Positions 54,705 to 62,630 of a stretch of 64,000 nucleotides of DNA are shown in pieces (the first letter of the stretch is position 1; each line of letters opens with the position of its first letter). Both the position numbers and the translations under genes were made by a program. Source of the stretch: Phycisphaeraceae bacterium (lineage in GTDB: Bacteria; Planctomycetota; Phycisphaerae; Phycisphaerales; UBA1924); the NCBI GenBank assembly GCA_019636695.1, contig JAHBXD010000001.1, positions 861,661 through 925,660 on the forward strand, read 5' to 3'. The notes under the pieces are model-generated. The model saw only the letters and a program-made list of their open reading frames with translations. It had not been told where the DNA came from and made no database searches.

Positions 54705-55541
54705 TCAGAGAGTGTCTTGTGCTGAGATGGCATGAGACGGTGACGATGACTCCGCGGGGTCTTCCTCCTCAGCCTCATGCGCACGCAAGCCCAGCGCCAC
54801 CACGATCGACGCCGCCTCTTGTCGTACGGTCAATCGCCTCTGTCGCACCAATTCCAGCATAGCCAGGAACAAACCCAGCATGTCCGCCCGCGTGCGGCCT
54901 TTGAAAACCTCATGCAGTTCGATGCTTCCCTCGGGCGCTTCTCGCTTGACTCGATCAAGCAGATCGGCGGCATGCAGCTCTATCGGTGTGGTATCGTGAA
55001 AGACTTCATGAGCACCAAGGGCCGCGAAGTTCACACTCTCGACGATCTTCTGGAATGCCTCGACAAGGTCTGCGAGAGTCAGATCCTCAAGATCAAACTC
55101 GGCCCGCTCTGCGGCCATTGCGCGCACCTGCGCATGATCGCACGCGGCCGAAGCCAGCGGCGCCCGTTGTTCCCACGTCCGTAGGCGCTGATCGAGCGCA
55201 TCGGCAAGATCGCGATTCCGCTTGTATGCCAGCAATTGCCTGACAAGGTCGGAACGCGGATCTTCATCACCGCCGCTCGCCGAATCCGCTTCTTCGCGCG
55301 TCGTCGTCGGAGCGGCAAGAACCCGACTCTTGATTTCCATCAAGGTCGCCGCCATGAGCAGAAACTCGCCCGCCAGCTCAATGTCGATCCGTTCAATCCC
55401 GTCAAGATGCCGGATGTACTGCTCGGTAATTCGAGCCACCGGAATATCGTGAATATCAACCTCATCCCGGCGGATAAGGTAGAGCAGAAGGTCAATCGGC
55501 CCTTCAAACGCCTCCAGCCGCACGCGATATTCGTCGGTCAT
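54705..55541 (-). CDS. scpA: Segregation and condensation protein A
   Basis: 278 residues. The kleisin start is typical: RLEAFEGPIDLLLYLIRRDEVDIHDIPVARITEQY, then LAGEFLLMAATLMEIKSR. The winged-helix C-terminus is RADMLGLFLAMLELVRQRRLTVRQE. It bridges SMC heads in chromosome condensation and segregation. The C-terminal tail is acidic and Ser-rich. scpB and smc are not in the window. It is divergent from kdsD. Confidence 0.93.
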   Translation of the reverse strand: MTDEYRVRLEAFEGPIDLLLYLIRRDEVDIHDIPVARITEQYIRHLDGIERIDIELAGEFLLMAATLMEIKSRVLAAPTTTREEADSASGGDEDPRSDLVRQLLAYKRNRDLADALDQRLRTWEQRAPLASAACDHAQVRAMAAERAEFDLEDLTLADLVEAFQKIVESVNFAALGAHEVFHDTTPIELHAADLLDRVKREAPEGSIELHEVFKGRTRADMLGLFLAMLELVRQRRLTVRQEAASIVVALGLRAHEAEEEDPAESSSPSHAISAQDTL

Positions 55542-55603
55542 CCTTGACCCTTCCGATTCGATCCCACTACGCCGCGGGTCGCAGGCAGTGTACCCTCTTT
55601 CTC

Positions 55604-56629
55604 ATGAAGAACGGGCCGAACGAACTCGAATATGCCCGGGGTGTCCTGGCTGCCGAAGCTCAGGCCGTTTCGGCCTTGGCCGCTCGGCTCGACGACACGT
55701 TCATCCGGGCGGTAGACATCATCCACAGCTGTGCTGACGCCGGCGGCAGCCTTTTGGTCTCCGGACTTGGAAAAAGCGGGCTTGTCGGAGCCAAGATATC
55801 GGCGACGTTCGCCTCTCTGGGTATCCCGTCCCACGCTGTACACCCCTCCGAGGCCGCCCACGGGGATCTAGGGCGGTTTCGCTCGACCGATGTTGCCCTC
55901 TGCCTCTCATTTTCGGGCGAAACCACCGAGGTGGTCAATCTCGCGGCGATCCTCCGTCAAGACGGCCTGCCGATCATCTCGATCACGCGGGGCTTTGGCG
56001 CCGATGGAAGGCTACCTACACTCGATGCGATCGCGACCGTGGCGCTCCACCTTGGGCCGCTTGCCGAGGCGGGTGCTCCTGATTACATCGCGCCAACCTG
56101 CTCAACGACAGCGACGATGGCCCTGGGGGATGCCCTGGCGCTTGCGGTCGCTCGCCGCCGAAATTTCACCCAGAAGGATTTTGCCAAGCGACATCCTGGG
56201 GGCACCCTGGGCAACGAGCTTCGGCCGATTACAGACATTCTTCGCTTTAAATCGGGTGCTGGGGGCAACTGCCCGCTGATTCCGCTCTCCGTTTCCGTTG
56301 CCCAGGCGCTTCAGATCGCCGCCCAAACTCCATCGCGGCGTCCGGGCGCGTTGCTGATTGTTGACGATCGGGGCGTGCTTGCCGGCATCTTTACCGACGG
56401 GGACTTGCGACGGCTTGTGCTGCGCGAACCAGCCGGCCTTGAACGACCGATGCATGAAGTGATGACACGTTCGCCTCGTACGATTGCGGATACGGCTGTC
56501 GTCGCTGACGCGGTGCGCATGGTACGAGAATTCAGGCAGGATGAGATCCCCGTTGTCAATGCCGAGGGCAGACCGATCGGCGTGCTGGATGTGCAGGACC
56601 TCGTCACACTTAAACTTGTCGCCGACTGA
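55604..56629 (+). CDS. kdsD: Arabinose-5-phosphate isomerase (KpsF/GutQ type)
   Basis: 341 residues from ATG 55604. The SIS domain contains GLGKSGLVGAKISATFASLG, HPSEAAHGDLG and SFSGETTEV, and is followed by two CBS domains (VAQALQIAAQTPSRRPGALLIVDDRG, TIADTAVVADAVRMVREFRQDEIPV). It converts ribulose-5-P to arabinose-5-P, the first committed step to Kdo. kdsC follows after 10 bp, then the LptC/LptA-like gene, giving a compact LPS unit. Confidence 0.94.
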   Translation: MKNGPNELEYARGVLAAEAQAVSALAARLDDTFIRAVDIIHSCADAGGSLLVSGLGKSGLVGAKISATFASLGIPSHAVHPSEAAHGDLGRFRSTDVALCLSFSGETTEVVNLAAILRQDGLPIISITRGFGADGRLPTLDAIATVALHLGPLAEAGAPDYIAPTCSTTATMALGDALALAVARRRNFTQKDFAKRHPGGTLGNELRPITDILRFKSGAGGNCPLIPLSVSVAQALQIAAQTPSRRPGALLIVDDRGVLAGIFTDGDLRRLVLREPAGLERPMHEVMTRSPRTIADTAVVADAVRMVREFRQDEIPVVNAEGRPIGVLDVQDLVTLKLVAD

Positions 56630-56639
56630 GAACCCCATC

Positions 56640-57236
56640 ATGCCCGATCACGATGCCCACGATATCGAGAGCCCGTCTGCGAAGTTGATCGATGATGCGG
56701 TACTGGCGATCGCCGCCGACATCGACCTGCTCCTGCTCGATGTCGACGGGGTGTTGACCGATGGGTCCATCGTGCTCGACGACGACGGAAGAGAATGCAA
56801 ACGTTTCCACGTCAAAGACGGCCTCGGCCTACGCATCTGGATAAAACTCGGGCTGGAGATCGGGCTGGTCACCGGAAGAGCAGGGGGGGCGCTACGCCAT
56901 CGTGCCCGCGAGTTGGGTATAACTCGCGTGCTCCAAGGCGTCTCGACCAAGGCGCCGGCGGTTGATGGGCTATGCCGCGATCTGGGTATTGCCCCGGCCA
57001 AGGTCGCCTATATCGGCGATGACTGGCCGGACTTGCCCGCAATGGCGCTGGTAGGGCTTCCCATGGCCGTGGCCGACGCTTCTCCGGAGGTCCGCAAAGC
57101 GGCGAAGTGGGTCTCGAACTTGCCTGGAGGGCACGGCGCTGTGCGTGAGGCCGTCGAATTCCTCGTGATGGCCAAAGGGCTCACTTCGCAGGCGATGGCC
57201 GCGGCAGGGTTGCTCCCCCCCGGCCCACTTGGATGA
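56640..57236 (+). CDS. kdsC: 3-deoxy-D-manno-octulosonate 8-phosphate phosphatase
   Basis: 198 residues from ATG 56640. HAD motif I is LLLDVDGVLTDGS with nucleophile Asp34 and acid Asp36; LVTGRAGG carries motif II and YIGDDWPDLPAM motif III. It has no cap domain, as expected for KdsC, which works as a tetramer. It dephosphorylates Kdo-8-P. The end is 4 nt before the upstream alternative start of the LptC/LptA-like gene. Confidence 0.93.
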   Translation: MPDHDAHDIESPSAKLIDDAVLAIAADIDLLLLDVDGVLTDGSIVLDDDGRECKRFHVKDGLGLRIWIKLGLEIGLVTGRAGGALRHRARELGITRVLQGVSTKAPAVDGLCRDLGIAPAKVAYIGDDWPDLPAMALVGLPMAVADASPEVRKAAKWVSNLPGGHGAVREAVEFLVMAKGLTSQAMAAAGLLPPGPLG

Positions 57237-57271
57237 GGTCGATTCGGCGGGGCGGATACGATGGTGTTCCT

Positions 57272-60200
57272 ATGGCCAAGTTCAAGCCCGCTCCACGCCT
57301 TCCATCCCGGCCCCGTCGCTCACCGACTCAGACGGCCTTGCTGGTCTTCTGTGTTCTGTCTGCACTGGTTTCGACCATCATCGTCGGCTATTTGATTGTC
57401 CGCGGACCGAAGAAAACGGCTGATCACGACCTCGCCTCGGCCCCGCCCGACGTTCGCCATCTCGGGATGAACCAGGGAAGCCAGATCGGTACGACCCGCG
57501 GCCTGAACGTCCAATTTACGGACAAGTCCGATCCGACCCGTCTAGCCGGCACGCTGACCTCACGCACACTTCAGCCCCTGCGCGAACAGAACTATGCAGT
57601 CGAAGATCCTCGTATCTGGCTCTTTCGGAAAGATGGCAGGGCCGAACTGATCACCGCTCCAGCGGGCAGACTGGTGATGCCCGACGGCAAGAACCCTCAG
57701 GCCGGCACACTGACCGGAGGAGTCGAATATCGCCTATTTGAAGCACGCCCCGACGGCGCACGCCCTGATCCCGACGTCGATGAACCGACGTTGACAGGCA
57801 AGGCTCCGACGGTCACTTTTAACCTTTCCATAGGTGAGGCGCAAGCCCCGGCCGAGCTTTCGGTAACAACCCGCGAAGTCGAGTTCAATGGGCGCGATGT
57901 TCGCGTGGTCTGGGATGAAGTCCGAGGTGAACTTAAGTTTGCTGAAGTGCGACTCGGCGGTTCGCTCGTGTATACCCCCCAAGGGCAGGGGGCCGATGAC
58001 TTCTTCGAGTCTGACGACAACTTCGAAGAGGCCGAACCGCCCACTCCGACCATGCCCCACGCTGCCGAAACAACGGCCCAGGCCGATTTCCCAGGCGCTC
58101 CACCGCCCGCGGCCGGTCGGACCGAGATGGCATCGCCTCCTCCGCCTCCCGAGCCTGCCGCTCCGCAACGGCCACGCGTGACGCGTACCCATTACAAGCT
58201 GACATTTGTCAACGATCTCATCGCGACGCACGGCGAAAAACGACTCGACGCCGATAAGCTCGAAGCCTGGGTCACTCTTGTCGACGGCAAACTTCCTCGA
58301 AATGCCTTTGGCGCCCCCCGCCCCCCGATTCGTCCGCGTCAGGGAGCGCTTGGTCACCCGGCAATCCTTTTCCCGTATTCCAGCGAAACTGCATATGCCG
58401 ACATCATGTCAATCCTTCTGTCCGCGGCTATCGCCGCGCAGCCGGAGCGATCCGGCACACCAACACGCACAATCGAAGAAACGGTCGCCGGCGAGCGCGT
58501 CACCCTGACGTGGAGCGGGCGCATGCTCATCGAGCCGCAGCCTGCTCGCCCTGCTGAAATGCAGGGCAATGCCGTTGCCATGCGATTCAGCGCCGAACGC
58601 CGCGGCCTTGTCAAGTTTGAAGACAATGCATCGGGCGGCGTTGGGCATGCCGCCACCATTGACTATCAGGCCACAAGACGAATCCTCACGCTGTCAAGCC
58701 CTGCGGCCAATGCCGTGAAGCTCGAAATGCCCGGATCCGGGCGCATGGAATGCAACCGTCTGGAGCTTTGGCTTCGCAAGGGAGTGGGGGTTGTCCCAGG
58801 GCCGGGTGCTGTAGTCATGGCCGATGATGGCGGCAACCCGCTGGCCGCTCGACAGATCGTCTGGACCGAGCAAGCCGATTTTCTCTTTCAAGTTTCCGAT
58901 GGCATGATGACTGGTCGGCTCGACTGGGCGGCTTTCAGCGGGAACGTGAGAGCACAGTCGACCGAAGCGTTGATCCGGGGCGACCAGTTGCAGGCGTGGT
59001 TTGTTCCGAAGCCGGACGATTCAACTTCTTCATATCTCGAACGCGTCGAAGTCGTCGGCAATTTCCGCGCTGAAGACGGCGAACGCGGCCGCATAGCGGG
59101 TGAACGTGCGAGGATCGAGTTCGACTCCGTTGACCCGGAGACCAAGCCCAGGCATGTCACCGTTTCTGGCCATGTCGCTGCACGACGTAACGACCTGACC
59201 CTTCAGTCAAACTCGCTGCATGTTGATCTTGGGCAGGATGATCGCGGTGAGCTGACCGTGACGGGTGCCAGCGCCTCCGGCAATGTCGATTTCGTATCGC
59301 GGGGTGATGACCTTCGCGTGCGCGCCGATCGCATGCTCGCCTCTCCCGAACTTGAAGTGCTCGATCTGACCGGGCAGGATGCAGTCGTCACTCGCGGTGG
59401 GAGCGAAATCCGAGGCATCGCCATGCGATTTGACGGCCGACAGCGGGCAGTTGAAGTCTTCGGTGAAGGCATGTTCATTCACCGCGATGTTGAGGCCCCC
59501 GCCGACCATCCGCCTCTCGTCGAAGTCTCGTGGTCGAGACAGATGTTCTATGACGACCAGAACGGCCAGATCGAGGCGCTTGGGGATGCCGTCGCCGTCA
59601 ATCGGCCCGATGATCTCACGATCGATGTGATGAGCGGCGACCGCATTTATGCCGAGATCACACCGCGCCCCAATCGGCAAGGCGAAGGACTGAGCGGGCT
59701 TGATCGCCGCGGCCCAACTCGCGACGTGCTCAGGGTGCTCGTTGTCGGGCGTTCTGCGTTCGTCCCCGGGGCTGCTCCTGCCGTCATGCAGACATTGCGA
59801 GAACAACCCGGTGAACCTGGCGCAGAGCGTGAGATCGAGCGTCTGCTCCGCATCGAAGCACCGGAGATTCTGGCCGACAACGTCACCCAGAGGCTCCGGA
59901 TCGATGAAGCCGGTCGCATGCTGGTCGCTGATTTCCGCCCGGCTGATGGCGCCGATGCCCAGACCCCCGGCGGGCCGATCGTTGCCGCTGTTGATGGTGA
60001 CCCGCGGGGCAGCGCTCTTTTCGAATGGCGTAATACGATGACCGCCGATCGTCGCACCAACATCATGCGCATGACCGGCGGCGTTGAAATGCGTCATATT
60101 CGAGCTGACACCGGCGTCGCGACGCATCTGCTCTGCGACGAACTGAGCGCCTCGGCCGAAAGCCGCTCGGCCGGTGACGAGTTCTCCATGCGAACCGCCG

Positions 60201-60460
60201 CATTCAGGCTCAACGAAATCGTCGCCGCGGGTCATGTTTTTCTTGCCAGCGGCACACAGCAACTGCGCGCCGACATGGCGCGTTACGATGCTCTTGCCGG
60301 CGAAGTGCACGCCGCCGCACGTGAAGGCGGCTCCGTAACGTTCTTCGACTCGAATCGTCCGACCCCTGTCAATGCCGCGGCCATCTGGTGGGATCTGATT
60401 GCCGGAAGAATGGAAATCCGCGACCCAGGCCCCATTGTTGCACCCGGTGGTCTTCGTTGA
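57272..60460 (+). CDS. LptC/LptA-like (OstA) LPS transport protein, very large
   Basis: 1062 residues from ATG 57272 (57233 is an alternative). One N-terminal membrane helix (ALLVFCVLSALVSTIIVGYLIV) is followed by a periplasmic LptC-like region, including the family pattern GTTRGLNVQFTDKSD. A Pro-rich spacer lies about 265-305. A long series of OstA-type beta repeats follows (ARIEFDSVDPETKPRHVTVSGHVAARRND, LTVTGASASGNVDFVSRGDDLRVRADRML). It probably extends the LPS bridge from inner membrane toward the outer membrane. It is several times longer than LptC or LptA, and looks like both joined. Confidence 0.78.
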   Translation: MAKFKPAPRLPSRPRRSPTQTALLVFCVLSALVSTIIVGYLIVRGPKKTADHDLASAPPDVRHLGMNQGSQIGTTRGLNVQFTDKSDPTRLAGTLTSRTLQPLREQNYAVEDPRIWLFRKDGRAELITAPAGRLVMPDGKNPQAGTLTGGVEYRLFEARPDGARPDPDVDEPTLTGKAPTVTFNLSIGEAQAPAELSVTTREVEFNGRDVRVVWDEVRGELKFAEVRLGGSLVYTPQGQGADDFFESDDNFEEAEPPTPTMPHAAETTAQADFPGAPPPAAGRTEMASPPPPPEPAAPQRPRVTRTHYKLTFVNDLIATHGEKRLDADKLEAWVTLVDGKLPRNAFGAPRPPIRPRQGALGHPAILFPYSSETAYADIMSILLSAAIAAQPERSGTPTRTIEETVAGERVTLTWSGRMLIEPQPARPAEMQGNAVAMRFSAERRGLVKFEDNASGGVGHAATIDYQATRRILTLSSPAANAVKLEMPGSGRMECNRLELWLRKGVGVVPGPGAVVMADDGGNPLAARQIVWTEQADFLFQVSDGMMTGRLDWAAFSGNVRAQSTEALIRGDQLQAWFVPKPDDSTSSYLERVEVVGNFRAEDGERGRIAGERARIEFDSVDPETKPRHVTVSGHVAARRNDLTLQSNSLHVDLGQDDRGELTVTGASASGNVDFVSRGDDLRVRADRMLASPELEVLDLTGQDAVVTRGGSEIRGIAMRFDGRQRAVEVFGEGMFIHRDVEAPADHPPLVEVSWSRQMFYDDQNGQIEALGDAVAVNRPDDLTIDVMSGDRIYAEITPRPNRQGEGLSGLDRRGPTRDVLRVLVVGRSAFVPGAAPAVMQTLREQPGEPGAEREIERLLRIEAPEILADNVTQRLRIDEAGRMLVADFRPADGADAQTPGGPIVAAVDGDPRGSALFEWRNTMTADRRTNIMRMTGGVEMRHIRADTGVATHLLCDELSASAESRSAGDEFSMRTAAFRLNEIVAAGHVFLASGTQQLRADMARYDALAGEVHAAAREGGSVTFFDSNRPTPVNAAAIWWDLIAGRMEIRDPGPIVAPGGLR

Positions 60461-60464
60461 TCGT

Positions 60465-61352
60465 TCACGCTTTGCACATTGATCGGCAGATCATCGCCGC
60501 AAGATGGGCATTGCCTTTCACGAGCGCCAGGTTGGCCCGAAGCGTCATCCCACCTGATCGCGCATGCAGTTCCGCGAGCATTCGCGGCGTGACATTGCGC
60601 CCGGATTCCTCGCTCCCTGCCGCATTCGCAGCATCATTGAGCCATGAATCCCAGTCCGAGCGAGCGATCTCGTGCTCAGCCGCGATTGCTTGAACCACGA
60701 GAACTCCCCTCCCGGTCCGCGCAAGTTCAGATGCCAGAAACCGCCCCAGTGCATCTGCATCATCAAACCGTGCATCGACACCGGTCCCGCCATCGCGGAG
60801 ATAAAAAGCGGGGAAACGGTCTGTCTGAAAGCCGATCACCGGAACGCCGAGGGTTTCGAGTGCTTCTCTCGTCGCGGGCACATCCAGAATCGCCTTCACG
60901 CCGCTGGCGACCACTGCAACGGGGAACCTTGCAAGCGCGCACAAGTCGGCGCTGATGTCCGGATGCACGGCAAACCCGCGATGCACACCCCCTATGCCCC
61001 CGGTTGCAAAAACCTGGACCCCAGCCGCCGCCGCGATCTCCATGGTGGCGCTGACGGTCGTCGCTGCGTGCCCGCCTCGGTGCATCAGCACACCGAGGTT
61101 TGATGTATTGGCCTTCGGAACGTCGTCGGCATGCAACAACTTATCAAGTTCCGCTGCGGTCAAACCTACCGTGGGCACCCCGTGAACCACACCCACGACA
61201 GCCGGAAGCGCCCCGGCATCCAGAATGATGCGATCCAGTTCATTCGCAAGCGGCTGAGCTTCGGCCTTGGGCACCCCGTGGGCAAGCAGCGTGGTCTCCA
61301 ATGCCACGAATCGACGTGCATCGGGCTGAGCTCGATTCTTTACGTGCATCAT
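60465..61352 (-). CDS. psuG: Pseudouridine-5'-phosphate glycosidase
   Basis: 295 residues from ATG 61352 (a start at 61403 would add 17 residues). Signature motifs: FVALETTLLAHGVP, HRGGHAATTVSATM, VFATGGIGGVHRG, VVASGVKAILDVPATREALETLGVPVIGF, and a C-terminal ANLALVKGNAHLAA. It reversibly splits pseudouridine 5'-phosphate to uracil and ribose 5-phosphate. The usual kinase partner psuK is not adjacent. It ends convergently with the LptC/LptA-like gene, 4 bp away. Confidence 0.94.
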   Translation of the reverse strand: MMHVKNRAQPDARRFVALETTLLAHGVPKAEAQPLANELDRIILDAGALPAVVGVVHGVPTVGLTAAELDKLLHADDVPKANTSNLGVLMHRGGHAATTVSATMEIAAAAGVQVFATGGIGGVHRGFAVHPDISADLCALARFPVAVVASGVKAILDVPATREALETLGVPVIGFQTDRFPAFYLRDGGTGVDARFDDADALGRFLASELARTGRGVLVVQAIAAEHEIARSDWDSWLNDAANAAGSEESGRNVTPRMLAELHARSGGMTLRANLALVKGNAHLAAMICRSMCKA

Positions 61353-61418
61353 CTTCACTGTATGGCCGTTTCCGGGAGCTGCATCCACAACTACGCACGA
61401 CACGCCGCATTGCGCCGT

Positions 61419-61445
61419 AAAAAAGCGGCCCCCATTGGGGGCCGC
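61419..61445 (-). terminator. Terminator after the dockerin-type protein
   Basis: On the minus strand GCGGCCCCCA pairs with TGGGGGCCGC, making a near-loopless GC-rich hairpin (61445-61425) followed by six T (61424-61419). It ends the 61530-62426 gene before psuG. Confidence 0.8.
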
Positions 61446-61529
61446 ACATCAATTCGCATGGCTGATTTCGATCGAGTCAGGAATCATGGCGACATCATGC
61501 CGCCGCATCGGGACGCTCGTATTTCGTCT

Positions 61530-62426
61530 TCAGGGGCATCCCGCGACGAACTGGTCGAGGAAATAGAAGAAGTCGGCCGCGTCGAGAGTCCCATCTGGAA
61601 CGCCATAACCGGGATCATTGGGATCCGAACTTCCGGAAAGATCGGCGACGGTGACATTGCCCCCGACGAACTGGTCGAGGAAGTAGAAGAAGTCGGCCGA
61701 ATCGAGGTTGCCGTCCGGCACGCCGTAGGCCGGATCGTTGGGGTCTGAACTGCCGGAGAGGTCCGCCCGGCAGACACCCCCCGTGGCCTGGAATCGAATG
61801 ATCGAGAAGTTGCCTTGCGAACCGGTCACGGCGGTATAGGACGAAGCCCAAGCTCCGCTGAAAAACACCCCATATCCACTCCCCGGGCCGGACGAAGCCG
61901 TCACGGCATCCACGCTGCGCGAAGTCATGTTCGAGCCGGTGTGGCGCAATTCCACCAGCAGGTTACCGCCGGTATAGGTCCAGGGTGTATTGAAGGTGAT
62001 CACCGGCCCGAAGGCGTTGGGCGAGTTTCCGAATGTATAGGAACCTGCCGGTATGTTCAGCGGACCCGAGCGAACCATTGTCTGCGGTCCCACTACGTTA
62101 TCGATGAATGTGAGGCTGCGCATCGACGGATCAACACTCCCGCTCAAATAGATGTCGTACGAACCGTACGAACCGTCTGTCACCGGAAAGTCCGCGATCG
62201 CCGAAGCGGGAATTCGCCAGGAGATGCCTGAAATCTCGGCCCCGACAAGACTCGTCAGCTCATCGGCGTGAATCAGCAGTTGATAGGTTCTTGGCGTCGA
62301 AGTCAGGGGACCGACGAAAATGCCGTTGCCGTCTGTCGAGTCATAGCCGTTCGGGACGACCAGATCCGAAGCATGTGCGGAAGCGACAGGGATCAACGCG
62401 GCGACGATCACTCCGAGACGATTCAT
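61530..62426 (-). CDS. Secreted protein with C-terminal dockerin-like (GC-type) repeats
   Basis: 298 residues from ATG 62426; GAGGAGG lies 7 nt upstream. A signal peptide (NRLGVIVAALIPVASAHA) is followed by a ~200-residue beta-rich domain with a YDST...IFVGPL start, unrecognised. The end has two tandem Ca-binding repeats, D-P-N-D-P-x-Y-G-V-P-D-G...D-F-F-Y-F-L-D-Q-F, introduced by VCRADLSGSS and closed with VAGCP. The tail closely matches that of the 31704-32795 protein, whose N-terminal domain is unrelated, so the tail is a mobile module. Its role in surface location is inferred. Confidence 0.87.
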   Translation of the reverse strand: MNRLGVIVAALIPVASAHASDLVVPNGYDSTDGNGIFVGPLTSTPRTYQLLIHADELTSLVGAEISGISWRIPASAIADFPVTDGSYGSYDIYLSGSVDPSMRSLTFIDNVVGPQTMVRSGPLNIPAGSYTFGNSPNAFGPVITFNTPWTYTGGNLLVELRHTGSNMTSRSVDAVTASSGPGSGYGVFFSGAWASSYTAVTGSQGNFSIIRFQATGGVCRADLSGSSDPNDPAYGVPDGNLDSADFFYFLDQFVGGNVTVADLSGSSDPNDPGYGVPDGTLDAADFFYFLDQFVAGCP

Positions 62427-62574
62427 GCGAGTTCCTCCTCGAAAGCACCCAACAAATACTCTCGCGCCGAGACGCGACATCAAAAACACCATATCCGCTC
62501 GCAGGCAGGCGTGCAACGAAAAATGCAGTCGATGGTCACCGTTCTGTTTGGATCGAAGTCGCTTCTTGTCCCCG

Positions 62575-62607
62575 CAAAAATGAAAACGCCCGGGCATGGC
62601 CCGGGCG
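62575..62607 (-). terminator. Terminator after hppA
   Basis: Minus strand: CGCCCGGG (62607-62600), 5-nt loop, CCCGGGCG (62594-62587), then TTTTCATTTTT. It lies about 25 bp after the hppA stop codon. Confidence 0.8.
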
Positions 62608-62630
62608 GAGAATGCACGTGAAGGATAAAG

